DNA of 64,000 nucleotides from JBEKIK01 sp963838495. GTDB lineage: Bacteria > Planctomycetota > Planctomycetia > Pirellulales > Thermoguttaceae. The notes under the pieces are model-generated. The model was not told where the DNA came from. It made no database searches and saw only the letters and a program-made list of their open reading frames with translations. Positions 28,004 through 42,700 of this stretch are shown in pieces. The stretch is taken from contig CAWIRC010000004.1 in assembly GCA_963838495.1 (NCBI GenBank), positions 496,001 to 560,000 on the forward strand, in the 5' to 3' direction. Within the stretch, counting starts at the first letter, position 1; each line of letters starts with the position of its first letter. The position numbers and the translations under genes were made by a program.

Positions 28004-28867
28004 ATGCGAGTTAGAGTTTTTCTTATATTTGCGTTGGCAGTTTTATTGTTTGTATTCTTCGGTGGTCCGGCGCGGGCCGACTGGGACCTGAACGATCCAT
28101 ACAAGTGGCTGCAATTGCCCGATCTTCGAGTACACAATCCTCCATTAGGTCTTGACGTGGATGCCACGGATCGCGCGCCGCCAGGTTTAGATCCCGATGG
28201 TTTAGCCCGGGTGGTAGCCGACGATTTTCTCTGCACGGAAACCGGCCCGATCACTGACGTTCACATCTGGGGATCGTGGAAAAACGATCTTTTGCCCTTT
28301 GGCAACAACCAGAACGGGGTCATGTTCCGCCTGAGTATTCACTCCAACGTCTTGGCCGAGAATAATCCACAGGGGATGTATAGCAAGCCGGGCCCAATTT
28401 TGTGGGAAATGAATTTCCTGCCATATCAATATTCATCCCGCATCTGGGCGACAGGCGTTGAAGAAGGCTGGTATGATCCCGCCACACAGACATATCTTCC
28501 AATTGCGGATCATACTTGCTGGCAGTACAATTTCCTGATCCCGTCCGAAATGGCCTTTCTACAAGAGGGAACTACCACCAACCCGGTCGTTTATTGGCTG
28601 GACGTGGACGCGGTAGTTCAGGATCCGAATCCCGATGTTGAATTCGGCTGGAAGACTTCGTACCAGCATTGGAACGATGACGCCACCTGGCAGATCGACA
28701 ATCCCAACGGCCTATGGACCGACTTGCACTATCCCGTAGGGCATCCGCTGTACGGGCAAAGCATCGACATGGCCTTCGTAATCACGCCCGAGCCAAGCTC
28801 GGCGATTATGCTCCTAGGCGCGGCCTTGTTTGCGGCCATAAGCTGGATGCGCTTGCGCAAGCGTTAG
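28004..28867 (+). CDS. PEP-CTERM exported protein
   Basis: The protein has 287 residues. The signal peptide is VFLIFALAVLLFVFFGGPARA, and the mature part starts DWDLNDPYKWLQLPDLRVHN. Conserved motifs ADDFLCTETGPITDVHIWGS and WLDVDAVVQ belong to a domain family common in planctomycetal PEP-CTERM proteins. The C-terminus has the sorting signal: PEPSSAI, hydrophobic MLLGAALFAAISWM and basic RLRKR, as recognised by exosortases. The start at 28004 has GGGAGG seven bases upstream. The protein is probably sorted to the envelope or surface. No exosortase is in the window, but a CPBP protease of the PEP-CTERM-associated type is at 60.4 kb. Confidence 0.85.
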   Translation: MRVRVFLIFALAVLLFVFFGGPARADWDLNDPYKWLQLPDLRVHNPPLGLDVDATDRAPPGLDPDGLARVVADDFLCTETGPITDVHIWGSWKNDLLPFGNNQNGVMFRLSIHSNVLAENNPQGMYSKPGPILWEMNFLPYQYSSRIWATGVEEGWYDPATQTYLPIADHTCWQYNFLIPSEMAFLQEGTTTNPVVYWLDVDAVVQDPNPDVEFGWKTSYQHWNDDATWQIDNPNGLWTDLHYPVGHPLYGQSIDMAFVITPEPSSAIMLLGAALFAAISWMRLRKR

Positions 28868-28890
28868 TGATTTTTATTGTCATTGAGCAT

Positions 28891-28920
28891 AAAGCGGGAG
28901 GCGAAAACCTCCCGCTTTCT
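28891..28920 (+). terminator. Intrinsic terminator after the PEP-CTERM gene
   Basis: AAAGCGGGAGG (28891-28901) pairs with CCTCCCGCTTT (28908-28918) around CGAAAA, followed by TCTT. It lies 24 bases after the stop codon. Confidence 0.85.
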
Positions 28921-29000
28921 TGCGCAACTGTTTTGCCGGTCGCCATACCCACGCTGGCGCGGCCGTGCCGCATTTTATCAGTGAAATACCAATAGATAGC

Positions 29001-30125
<1,125 letters not shown>

Positions 30126-30149
30126 TATAGATTACTCATTTAAAGTCCG

Positions 30150-30273
30150 ACCGATTGACGGCCCGATAGCAGTTTATACTGGCTGCGGGTCTCTGAACTG
30201 GCACCCTTAATAGATGCGAAGTTCTGGCAACCAGAGATTGGGTTCTTGTACCGGCGAACAGGAACCCTTTTTT
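30150..30273 (+). ncRNA. Candidate small structured RNA opposite the carA leader
   Basis: A strong intrinsic terminator on the + strand (GGGTTC 30240-30245 with GAACCC 30262-30267, then six T) follows no + strand gene. Upstream of it are two further hairpins: GGGT/ACCC around 30187-30206 and TCTGG CAA CCAGA around 30222-30234. This could be a small RNA ending at about 30273, antisense to the 5' region of carA. The 5' end is a guess and the family is unknown. Confidence 0.4.
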
Positions 30274-30388
30274 ATTTCTCATTGCGCAACTATTGGCAAC
30301 TACCTCTATTATGATTTTACCCGCATCCGCTGCTCCAGCATAGATACCCAAGCACCACCACGCCGGGTGGGGCCAAAATACAACCGGC

Positions 30389-31207
30389 TTAATGATGATC
30401 CGCTGAGATGTCAGTCGGTTTTGCACGTGGCGTTATCGAGCCTGGTTCCCGGCGCACCACGGCCATCAGGCTGGCCCCGCATGAATATCCCCGTGATTGT
30501 CGCCGCTTAAGGGCCTTGACCAATCGCCTGCCTTCTCCGGCAAGAGTATGTGCGAGTATGGAATTGGCAATTGGGTTGGGCATCCAGAAATCCGTTCCGG
30601 CTAGCCCCGCCGCACGATGCCGGCGCTGATTCCAAGCCCGAACAACACGAATCAACGGCAACAACCGGCTGTTGAAATAAGATAGCAAAAGCGGCGTAAC
30701 AGGCAAGCCGGCCCAAACCATTTCCAAGCGGCGGGCATCGTAGCGGCGATAATGCCCGAAGGATTCGTCGTGCGCCGACCACAGCGACTCGTCGGCGGGA
30801 ACCGTGAGCAAAAAATAACAGCCCTCGGCAGCCGCAGCCAGGAGCCGCGAGAAAAAAAGCAAATCGTCCTCGATGTGCTCCAGCACGTCCATGAGCAAGA
30901 TCAAGCGGGTCTGCCCGGCCAGTTCTCCCAGATCGTCCGGGGCCGTGCCGTTTATAAACCGCACTTGGGGAAACCGCTGCCGCGCCAATTCGATGGCTTC
31001 GGACGAGGCATCGATGCCGATGCATTTATAACGGTCGGCCAACGCCGCAATATTGGCCCCGGTGCCGCAGCCCACGTCGATGACCAGCGACTCTGGCGAG
31101 GGCGGCAGGACTTCCGCCGCCAGATGGGACATGATCCGCCGCCGCCCGACAAACCACCAGTGCCGCTCTTCGATCTCCGCGTGCAGTTGATATTGAGCGG
31201 TTTGCAT
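30389..31207 (-). CDS. Class I SAM-dependent methyltransferase
   Basis: The protein has 272 residues. The N-terminus (YQLHAEIEERHWWFVGRRRI) is typical of the Methyltransf_23/12 group found in glycan and natural-product loci. Motif I is VIDVGCGTGANI (about 43-54), the acidic loop is CIGIDASSEAI, and LILLMDVLEHIEDD marks motif III. SFGHYRRYDARRLEMVW is a conserved substrate-side segment. The C-terminal helix pair may associate with the membrane (LLLSYFNSRLLPLIRVVRAW). No glycosyltransferase neighbours give a pathway. The substrate is unknown. Confidence 0.82.
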   Translation of the reverse strand: MQTAQYQLHAEIEERHWWFVGRRRIMSHLAAEVLPPSPESLVIDVGCGTGANIAALADRYKCIGIDASSEAIELARQRFPQVRFINGTAPDDLGELAGQTRLILLMDVLEHIEDDLLFFSRLLAAAAEGCYFLLTVPADESLWSAHDESFGHYRRYDARRLEMVWAGLPVTPLLLSYFNSRLLPLIRVVRAWNQRRHRAAGLAGTDFWMPNPIANSILAHTLAGEGRRLVKALKRRQSRGYSCGASLMAVVRREPGSITPRAKPTDISADHH

Positions 31208-31366
31208 GAAAAGTTGTCAGTCGTCAGTTATCGGTTCTCCGTTTATTCGCAACGGTGTCGATTGTACCGAACAGAAGACTATTGGGCAATTGGAAAAACA
31301 TGTTATAATAATCCCTCCGGCTCTTTTATACTGGACGAACGCTACAACTTGGCATATCATGTAAAT

Positions 31367-31618
31367 ATGAAGTTTACGCGGTATTTTCTTCATATACACA
31401 ATCGGCCCGACCGCCGTGACATTCGCATTGAATGGATAGTGCAAGTTGTTTCCAATCCCGCAAAAGAAATCGTTCAAAGCGATGGACGGATCAAAAAGTG
31501 GGGGAGAATCCCCGAAGCCGGCGGAAAATATTTACGTGTAGTTTTACTCGAGGATGGCGAGACCGTTCATAACGCATTTTTTGACCGACGTTTTCGGGAG
31601 GTAAAAGATGAAGATTAA
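31367..31618 (+). CDS. DUF4258-like small protein, first gene of a toxin-antitoxin-like pair
   Basis: This 83-residue protein (MKFTRYFLHIHNRPDRRDIR at the N-terminus) contains WIVQVVSNPAKEIVQSDGRI and KYLRVVLLEDGETVHNAFFD. The fold class looks like DUF4258/RelE-related small proteins usually encoded next to DUF2283. It overlaps the downstream DUF2283 gene by 11 bp, the typical tight coupling of a toxin-antitoxin pair. Which partner would be toxic, and whether the pair is functional, is not established. It is an isolated rightward pair between two leftward genes, consistent with mobile acquisition. Confidence 0.65.
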   Translation: MKFTRYFLHIHNRPDRRDIRIEWIVQVVSNPAKEIVQSDGRIKKWGRIPEAGGKYLRVVLLEDGETVHNAFFDRRFREVKDED

Positions 31619-31805
31619 GTACTTTCCAGATACAGATACACTTCTCGTCAATTTCAGCGACAAAAAAATAGTAGATACTCGCGACCTGAATGAGAAAGTT
31701 CTAGTTGAGCTCGATGAAAACGGAAATGTTGTCAGCATGACTATCGAACATGCAAAACAACAGATGGATATCAGCGAATTCTCATATCAACTTGCCCCCA
31801 CCTAA
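31608..31805 (+). CDS. DUF2283 family protein
   Basis: This 65-residue protein has the DUF2283 pattern: MKIKYFPDTDTLLVNFSDKK at the start and VLVELDENGNVVSMTIEHA, followed by a short tail. GGGAGG lies seven bases before the ATG. It overlaps the end of the DUF4258-like gene. In other bacteria this pair is annotated as a putative toxin-antitoxin module. The protein is full length for the family. Confidence 0.8.
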   Translation: MKIKYFPDTDTLLVNFSDKKIVDTRDLNEKVLVELDENGNVVSMTIEHAKQQMDISEFSYQLAPT

Positions 31806-31871
31806 CACATTTGATTTTTCCACCAACCGACCATCTTCCGGGTCATGCTCGGCGGGGATTAAATCCATTTC

Positions 31872-33102
31872 CTATTTTCCCAGGCAGCGGCCGATTTGGT
31901 GCACGGCCTGGCGGAGGCGATTTTCGTTTTCCACCAAGGCCAGGCGGAGATGGCTTTCGCCCGCCGGGACCGAATCCGGCCCCGGGGCTGACGACTACGT
32001 CGCCCTCGGTAAGCAGTTTCATGGCGAAATCGAAGGATGACATTTGCGAGGCCCAGGGCTCGGGCATTTTCGTCCACACGAACATGCTGGCCTTGGGGTG
32101 CTTGACCGGCCAGCCCAGTCGTGCCAGGCCGTCGCAGAGCACGTCTCGACGGCGCTGGTAAATCGCCGCCTGAGACTCAACCGCGGCGTCGGTATGGCGC
32201 AGCGCCATGATGGCCGCTATCTGGATGGGCTGGAACATGCCGTAATCGTAATAGCCCTTGATCGTGGAAAGCGCGCGAAGCATTTCGTCGTTTCCGGCGG
32301 CAAAGCCCACCCGCCAACCGGCCATGTTGTAGCCTTTGCTCATCGTCGTCAGTTCCACGCCCACGTCGATGGCCCCCGGGGCGGCAAGAAAACTCGGGGT
32401 CTTGTATCCATCAAAGACTACATCCGCATAGGCCAGGTCGCTTATGACCATGAATTTCCAACGCTTGGCCAATTTCACCAGTTCCACGTAAAATTCTGGT
32501 TCGACCACTGTGGTCGTGGGATTGTGCGGAAAATTGACAATCAGCAATTTCGGCCGCGGGACCATGTGCCGGCAGGTGTAATCGATGTTGGACAAAAATT
32601 GTGCCGGATCGGTCACTTCCAAAGGGATCGCATTGGCGGCGGCCATTGCCACCGCGTAAAGATGGGCGGGATAGTGGGGAGCGGGCACAATCGCCATGTC
32701 GCCCGGCCCCACCAACGCCAGGCACATGTGACTGAATCCCTCCTTTGATCCCAGGCACACCAGGACCTGGTTTTGCGGATCAAGCCTAACGCCGTGCTGT
32801 TTGAAGTATTTCGAGGCCACCTCGCGGCGCAGGCTCAAAATGCCCTTGGCCTCCGAATAACCGTGATTCTTTGGATCTCGTGCGGCTTCGGCAAGCTTAT
32901 CGATCACCAAATCCTGCGGCGGATCGCTGGGATTGCCCATGCCCAGGTCGATCACGTCATCGCCAGTCCGGCGTTTTTCATATAACAATTTATTAATTTG
33001 GGCAAAAAGATAAGGCGGTAAACGACGCACGCGGTCGGCCACTTCAATTACGAACGGCTGATTGGTTGACGTCTGCTCGCCAATGGACCGGTCATCGCTC
33101 AT
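31872..33102 (-). CDS. Class I/II aminotransferase, AlaC/DapL-like (C-terminal frameshift)
   Basis: This PLP-dependent aminotransferase has fold type I landmarks IDLGMGNPSDPPQDLV, NFPHNPTTTVV, VISDLAYADVVFDGYKTPSF and the PLP lysine in TTMSKGYNMAGWRVGFAAG. It is close to glutamate-pyruvate aminotransferase AlaC and LL-diaminopimelate aminotransferase groups; context does not decide which. Near 31970 an extra G (GGCGGGCGAA instead of GGCGGCGAA) shifts the frame. The correct tail (ESHLRLALVENENRLRQAVH) ends at TAG, 31872-31874. The start is taken at MSDDRSIGE with GAGGA upstream. All catalytic segments precede the break. Confidence 0.87.
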
Positions 33103-33258
33103 AATTTGAATCCTCAAAAATCCAGACCTTTAGCTTATACCTAATGCTTGAAATCCGCCAGACCCGGGGAAACACAGAAATGCCCCCGGATATTTCTTGC
33201 GGTGTCGAGATAACCGCCCTCGGAATCTCGTGGAATCCATGTTTTAGACGCACCCCCG

Positions 33259-33776
33259 CTATCCGGCCAAGCGCGTAATGCGGTCGGGGGCTTCGGCAGG
33301 AGTTTTTTCCGGGCGGTAGCGGTATTGCATAATGTAGGCGTCTTCCGGCGTATCGGCGTAATAACTGCGCAACACCGATACCGCGCGGAATCCGCTGCGC
33401 GGAAGAACAATTGCGCGGAAAGATTGGTTTCGCGGACTTCCAGCACGATTCGGCTGCGGCGCTGGGCTGAGAGTTTTGCCGACAGCTTGGCGATCATTTG
33501 GCTGCCCACGCCCTGGCGCTGGCAGTCTTTTGCCACCACGAAGTTCAGCACGTGGATGCGGGTCTTGTGGAGTTCATATATCATGAACCCCACCACCCGA
33601 TCGTCATGTTCGGCCACCATGCCGATGCAATTGCGCTGCCTGAGGCAATTGACGAAATCGTTTTCGCTCCAGGGATATTCGAAACACTCATTTTCTATAG
33701 CCAGGACTTCGGGCATATCGCGCCGAATCATCCAGCGAATGTGGACGCGGACTTCCTGTTTCTGGTCGGAATACAT
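33259..33776 (-). CDS. rimI: RimI-like GNAT N-acetyltransferase (one frameshift)
   Basis: This GNAT acetyltransferase resembles RimI, which acetylates the N-terminus of ribosomal protein S18. The first part shows IRRDMPEVLAIENECFEYPW, then VVGFMIYELHKTRIHVLNFV and the acetyl-CoA loop QRQGVGSQMI. The frame breaks near 33393. The remaining family sequence (GFRAVSVLRSYYADTPEDAY, IMQYRYRP) continues in the next frame to a TAG at 33259-33261. One added base restores about 172 residues. tsaB/tsaD genes, common neighbours of rimI, are not adjacent. Confidence 0.82.
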
Positions 33777-34156
33777 GCCGGCCTCCTTCCTTGCAGGCCC
33801 ATCAACGCTCTAAAAAAGCGTGACCTTCGCATCGTTCCCGGGACGCTCCTTCGCGCCCTTTGGCCGGGGCAACTCTATTTCCGTGTCGCCCCTCGCAGCC
33901 TCATCACCAGCGGGGCACATACAGTACCATAACCCGGCCGCCGCTCCAATACGAATTGGCAGGGGATTTCATTGGCATATAACAAGGATTTTGCACGCAT
34001 ACCCCATTATTGCAAATTGACAAACGCAAACTTCAAATTGCAAATTGAACAACTATAAGAACTTGCGCCGATTGAAATATGCAATAATATACATGCAGGG
34101 GCTTTAACGGGAAAAATGCCTTGCCTTACTTGTGAAATTTTCCCATAACGTCCAAG
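33777..34156. other. Intergenic region with GCAATTT-type heptamers
   Basis: There are 380 bp between rimI and the secretin-N gene, both leftward. AAATTGC heptamers occur at 34012-34048 (ATTGCAAATTGACAAACGC, then CAAATTGCAAATTG). No gene is seen. Confidence 0.5.
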
Positions 34157-37245
<3,089 letters not shown>

Positions 37246-37530
37246 GATTATTTCCCCCGCATCTATATTGGCATGCCGCCAAAACTCCGGGTATTGGAGT
37301 TTATCACCCCTTATTTTGTCTATTTTCAAGCAGAAAAGCAAGTATTTAACGGGTTTATTCCCGCCTATTTAGGGGGAAATGACAACAATAATTATTTTTT
37401 TTCAAAAACGACTGTGTAGAAGTAGGCAAAGTTTGCCGATTATTCGTGCTGCGTAGTTAGTGCGCTTTTTACGGGTTGTATACTACGTTTTACAGGATAC
37501 CATAGTCCCCCCTTATTCAAGAGCACTTAA
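37246..37530. promoter_or_regulatory. Divergent promoter region of the two secretin-type genes
   Basis: There are 285 bp of AT-rich DNA between two divergently transcribed genes of related domain content, so promoters for both must lie here. GGGGGAAATAATC precedes the leftward ATG. I cannot assign -35/-10 boxes confidently. A TTTTTACGGG-TTGTATACTACG stretch near 37467-37490 is a possible promoter for the rightward gene. Confidence 0.4.
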
Positions 37531-40500
37531 ATGTCGGCCAATAAATCACTTATAAAAAAAGGGCGATTGTGGAACACCTTGAAGCTCCCTTTTTTTCTGG
37601 CAATCGGGACAGTTTTATTGGCCAATACGCCCTCGGTGGCACAAAATCAGGCCGCCCAAGATACTGCACCTGTTCTCAAAGCCTATTCCTGTCCGCTTGG
37701 GCTCTTGGACGTTACAGCGGCCCGATTAAAAGAAAAATTCAAGGGCCAGCCCGACGTGCGGATCACCACCAACCCCCGCACCGCCCAGATCCTGGTCTAC
37801 GCGCCTGTTGAAGCGCAATCGCAGATAACCGAAAGCATGGCCGGCATCAAGAATATTGTCGGCACGCAGCCCAATCGCCAGACTGTGAACCATAATCCCC
37901 CCGGCGCAATCGAATCCCGGCCTTCAAAATCCATCTCCATTTCTTTGCAGAACATAAGTGGAAGACAACTCGAACAAACCCTGTTGAGCATGTTGGGCAA
38001 CCGGCTTACCGCCCTTCCGCCCGCGGAATTGGGCACAAGCAGCTATCAATCGGTTCTGCCCGGCGGCGCGGCTGTCCGGCTCGACATCCTTCTGCAATTG
38101 AACCGATCCAACCTGAGCGGCACGGCCGGCGCAGTGGATTCGTTTGCCCGGTTGATCAAGATTCTCGACATCCCGCCCCGTGCCGGCGATGAAAGCATGC
38201 AATTGGTTTCGCTCAACGATTCGAGCATAGCCACAACGCGCCGCGCGGTGGAAGCCATACAGTCCTCGAACATGGACAACATCCCCCGCAGCCCGGTGGC
38301 CACAAAACTCTATCAGAATCCGAAAGAAGATCAGAAGCTCAAAGAAGGCCCGACGCTTGTCGCCCAGGCCGAAATGACGCCGGAAGAGCAGCCCAACCAG
38401 GAAGAAGAGCAAGAAACGCAGGTCGTCCAGCCTCCGGGCGGATCGGCCGAAAAAGCGGCCATGGAAATCGGCCAGATCGGACCGGTCCAGGTGGAAATGC
38501 TGGAAGGACTCGACGTGCTTATCATCCGCGGTCATAAAAAGGACGTGGAACAGGTGATGAACGTCATCAAGCAGGTCGAGGCGCTGAGCGCAAAAACCGA
38601 GCCGGCCATCGAAATTTACAAATTGAAGTATATCGATTGCCAGGCCTTGGCGCAAATTATCACGGACCAGATATACCCCAATGTTTACGAGGCGCGCCAG
38701 GGTCCTGTGAGCATTACGGCTTTGGTAAAGCCCAACGCCTTGTTGATTGTGGGCCGGAAAGAAAACGTAAAAACCGTGATTGACCTGGTCCGCCGACTGG
38801 ATCAACCCGTTGCCCCGGAAACGCAATTTCGGGTATTTCGATTGAAGCACACGCCTTCGACCACGGCATACAATATCGTGAATGATTTCTACAACACGCA
38901 AAGCCGCGCCCAGCTTGGCACCCGGGTGTTGATTTCCGACGACCCCCGCCTGAACTCCCTGATCGTGCAGGCCAGTCCCCGCGACATGGCCGAAATCGCC
39001 GAATTGATCGCCCGCATCGACAACTCGGCCCCGGAGGCGGTGAACGAGCTCCGCGTAATCCCCCTTAGATACTCCATGGCCAACGACCTGGCCACGGTCA
39101 TCATGAACGCCCTCAGCGGGCAGGCACAGCGGGTCCCGACCGCGGGTGCACCCGGGATCGCTCCGGGCGCCGCCGCAGCCGCAGGGGCCGCGGGCACGGC
39201 AGCCCAGCGCTCCGCCGTGCTCCGCTTCCTTACCATCGACACCAAGGGGCACAAGCTCCTGCAATCCGGCATATTAAGCGACGTGAACGTATCCGCCGAC
39301 GTGGGAGCCAATGCCCTTATCGTTTCCGCTCCCGCCGAAAGCATAGACCTGATGGAAGCCTTGATACACGAACTCGACAGCCTGCCCCTGGCCGAGGCCG
39401 AGATCAAGGTCTTTACCATAACCAACGGCGACGCATCGAGCCTGATGTCCCTGCTCTCGAACCTGTTCGGCCCGGTGCGCCAAGCCCAAGGAGCCGTGGG
39501 CGGTTTCGGCGGCTTCGGCGGCGCGGGCGGCGCCACAACCGGCATGCAAATAGTCACACTCGAAGGCGAAGCCTCGCTGATCCCCATACGCCTGGCGGTA
39601 GATGCACGTACAAACTCGATCATCGCCTCGGGCAGCCACGGCGATTTGGAAACCATCTACACCATCATCCTCCGCCTGGACGGAACCGGACATGCGCGGG
39701 CGGCAAAATTATGTCTTCCGCCTGAAAAACGTGGCCTCCGCCAACGCCTACACGGCAATTAATACCTATCTCAACAACCTGTACTCCATGGAAACATCCA
39801 TGTCCCAGTATGGAGCGATTACCCCCGCCGCACTGATCGAACAGGAGGTGATCGTGGTCTCCGAGCCCTCGACCAACAACCTGATCGTCAGCGCCACGCC
39901 CAAATATTTCCAGGAAATCAAGAAAATAATCGACGAACTCGACAAACGGCCCGCTATGGTGCTGATCCAGGTGCTCATCGCCCAGGTCACTCTGACCGAC
40001 GACGAGCAATTCGGCATCGAATTGGGCCTGCAAGACGGGCTGCTGTTCGACCGCAGCGCGGCCGGACCGCCCATTAATCCCGGTTATGCATTCAACAACA
40101 ATCCCTTGGGCAACAGCGCTAACGGCCCTGCTGGCCAATTAACGACTAATAATGCCCCCTTGGTGGGAACGCAAGGGCTTTCGAATTTCGCCCTCAACCG
40201 GGCCGATCCCACCCTGGGTTTCGGCGGCCTGGTCCTCTCCGCCTCCAGCGAAAGCGTGAACCTTTTACTCCGGGCGCTGAAACAAAATCAACGCATAGAA
40301 GTGCTCAGCCGACCACAAGTCATGACCATGGATAACCAATTAGCCCTGGTCTGGGTGGGGCAACAGGTGGGAATCCTCAACGGCTCGACCAGCGCCGCCG
40401 CCGGCCAGCAGGTAAACACCGTGACCCAACAACTCGTCGGACTGATCTTGCAGGTTACGCCCCGGGTGAGCGAGGACGGCGTGGTGGTCATGGCAATCGA

Positions 40501-41422
40501 CGCGATTAAATCCGCGGTCGGATCGGAAGCCCAGGGCACGCCGATTACCGCCGTAAACGGGCAACTTATCCGCCAGCCGCCGATCAACCAGACCCAAGTG
40601 CAAACCACGGTCAGCGCCCTGGACGGACAAACAATTATTCTGGGCGGGCTGATCACCAAAGACAAAACAGACGTCCATCGCAAGGTGCCTTGGATCGGCG
40701 ATGTCCCGGTGTTGGGCCGCCTGTTCCGCTTCGATTCCGTGCACAACGAACGCGACGAACTGCTGATCATCTTGACGCCGCATATCGTGACAAGCGTGGA
40801 ACGGGCCGACGAACTGAAGAAAATCGAGGCCGCCAGAATGAACTGGTGCCTGGGCGACGTAATTGCACTGACCGGCGACATCGGGCTAAGGCCCAGAAAC
40901 GGCGATTGGCCGGACTCTGAAACCGAGGTGATCTATCCCGACGTTAATCCGCGAGCGGAAAAGCCGTCGGCAAGCGAGGGAAAAACCCCCGGCGAAACCA
41001 TCCCCACTCCTCCCCCCGCAGCCAATCCAGATAAAAACGCCTCTCCCTCGGCAGCACCGGGCGTGCCGCCCGAACCGCCGCGCATCCCGCAGCCCGACGC
41101 GGGCGCCATGGCCCCGCAACAACGTTACATGCCCGCTAATTCGGCATTTTACTTCAACACCAACGGCCAGGTTCCTTCGCAGTTTTCAACCGTGTCCCAG
41201 GGGGTCAAAAACGCGACTTATGAACGGCCTCCGCCCGGATATAACTCCCTACCCGCCGCGGCGAACTCCTATCCGCCTTATCCCAACACTGCCGGCGCAG
41301 TGACGCCGACCATTTACGACGCTCCCCCGCTATCCCACTACCCAGCAACCATTTTATCGATAACCAAAAGAATCCCGAAAGCAATTATTTGGTCCCAAAT
41401 CCTATTATTTAGCCCCCCGTGA
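37531..41422 (+). CDS. Secretin, GspD-like, with multiple N-domains (one frameshift)
   Basis: The protein has about 1,297 residues once a missing base near 39690 is restored. The signal peptide is FFLAIGTVLLANTPSVA. At least five secretin-N/N1-like repeats follow, typified by IEIYKLKYIDCQALAQII and FRVFRLKHTPSTTAYNIV. The C-terminal channel domain carries VLIQVLIAQVTLTDDEQFGI, the GGLITKDKTDVHRKVPWIGD motif and VPVLGRLFRFD. It forms the outer-membrane gate of a type II secretion or pilus-like system, but no other Gsp genes are in the window. The Pro-rich tail ends in LLFSPP, encoded by a dispersed palindrome, so the C-terminus may be altered. A lipoprotein gene follows and may be its pilotin-like partner. 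Confidence 0.87.
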
Positions 41423-41486
41423 ACACACGGGGGTAAAATACGTAAAAAACACTTGCGCGCGGCCCTCGGTGTATTCACCGGGGGCT
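41411..41486. repeat. Two CCCCGGTG-type palindromes at the end of the secretin gene
   Basis: CCCCCGTG (41414-41421) pairs with CACGGGGG (41426-41433) around AACA. A second copy with CGGTG TATT CACCG lies at 41462-41485. The first overlaps the last codons and stop of the secretin gene. They belong to the same family as 6588-6613, 47475-47535 and 50150-50173. Confidence 0.8.
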
Positions 41487-41521
41487 AAATATGCTTAATG
41501 ATTTACAAGAGAGAAAATCGA

Positions 41522-42700
41522 ATGTCGCGATTAACCTCCTTGAAACTAACGTTTTTTGCAGTCGTTGCATTGGCCATGGCCGCCGGATGTACGCCGCTGA
41601 AAATCACCAAGCCCAGCGTATGGCCGTTTACCGGAGAAGACGCACCGGAATTGCCTAGCCGGATCGTCGCCTCCTGGACCGACACCGTCCTATACCAGCC
41701 CAACCAGGTGCCCACGCGGGGCTTTGGCGGCCGGCTCTTGTTTTACAGCGGTGAAAAACCCGAGCCCGTAAAAGTTGACGGCACCCTGACCGTTTACCTT
41801 TTCGACGAAACCAATCGCGACCCGAACAACGTAAAGCCCGATCGCAAATACGTGTTCACCAAGGATCAACTGCCCTCGCATTACAGCAAGTCGAAACTGG
41901 GTCATTCGTACAGCGTGTGGCTGCCCTGGGATGAAATGGGCGGGCCGCAAAAGGAAGTCAGCCTGATCGTCCGCTTCGTACCCGACAAAGGCGGCGTCGT
42001 GGTGGGCGAGCAAAACAAGCAAATCCTGCCCGGCAAAGTGCAAATTGCATATCAAAATCCGGGCGGCGAAACACCTCCGGCCCCGCAGACCCAGGCATTG
42101 CCCGTCCAAATCCCCTTACAGCAAAACTCTGCCGTGCAAGCGGCCTCCTCCGTAACGCCCCTGCCGCCGATAGATTCGAAAATGCAAGAGGGAAAACTAA
42201 ACGCCGCCGATCAATCGCAGTCCGTTGAAGCCACAACAATACAGTTCCCACCCCATAGCTGCCTGAGAAGCTCGCTGATGATGAATAATCCGCCCATTCC
42301 CAATACGGCCAATCCAGCGCTTCAGCCGCAGGCGGCCGAGCCAAGCAGCGCTGCTAAATCAGCCGCGCCAGCGACGCCGCCGCCGGCGCTTCGGAGCACG
42401 GGACAGATTCAGCCGGCCCAATATCAGACATTAAACACGCCCATCCGCCCGGGAACCCCTGTGAATGCTATTTCTCAACTTGGGACTCAGCCTGCTCAGC
42501 CCCTCTTACAATCAAATCGTTTTGCACTCGGTCAACCCCAGGTTCCAAACGCACCAGTTTTGCAGCCAACTCGCGATCCCGGGCAGTGGCAACAGTTCCC
42601 TTCAGGACCACGATGTTTCCCTGATACGACGCCTCAATCGACGACGACGGCGAACGGCTTAGCACCGTCCTTTTCAAAAGCTGATTCAATCCAGAATTGA
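41522..42700 (+). CDS. Lipoprotein downstream of the secretin
   Basis: The protein has 392 residues as read. The lipobox is clear (AVVALAMAAGC). The first ~170 residues form a folded domain (SRIVASWTDTVLYQPNQVPT, FGGRLLFYSG, VDGTLTVYLFDETNRDPNNV, SHYSKSKLGHSYSVWLPWDE). The remainder is Gln/Pro/Ala-rich and looks disordered. The open frame runs 233 bp into the oppositely oriented BON gene. In the next frame a TGA at 42462-42464 would end this gene three bases before the BON stop at 42468, so a frameshift in the CCCGGGAACCCC run is likely. The start is the ATG at 41522; upstream codons to 41498 lack family character. A role as secretin partner is inferred from position. Confidence 0.72.
   Translation: MSRLTSLKLTFFAVVALAMAAGCTPLKITKPSVWPFTGEDAPELPSRIVASWTDTVLYQPNQVPTRGFGGRLLFYSGEKPEPVKVDGTLTVYLFDETNRDPNNVKPDRKYVFTKDQLPSHYSKSKLGHSYSVWLPWDEMGGPQKEVSLIVRFVPDKGGVVVGEQNKQILPGKVQIAYQNPGGETPPAPQTQALPVQIPLQQNSAVQAASSVTPLPPIDSKMQEGKLNAADQSQSVEATTIQFPPHSCLRSSLMMNNPPIPNTANPALQPQAAEPSSAAKSAAPATPPPALRSTGQIQPAQYQTLNTPIRPGTPVNAISQLGTQPAQPLLQSNRFALGQPQVPNAPVLQPTRDPGQWQQFPSGPRCFPDTTPQSTTTANGLAPSFSKADSIQN

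Noticed and set aside
37924..39264. 446-codon minus-strand frame opposite the secretin
   Set aside because: The + strand protein has clear secretin-N repeats; the minus frame has low-complexity His/Arg-rich sequence and no start signal.
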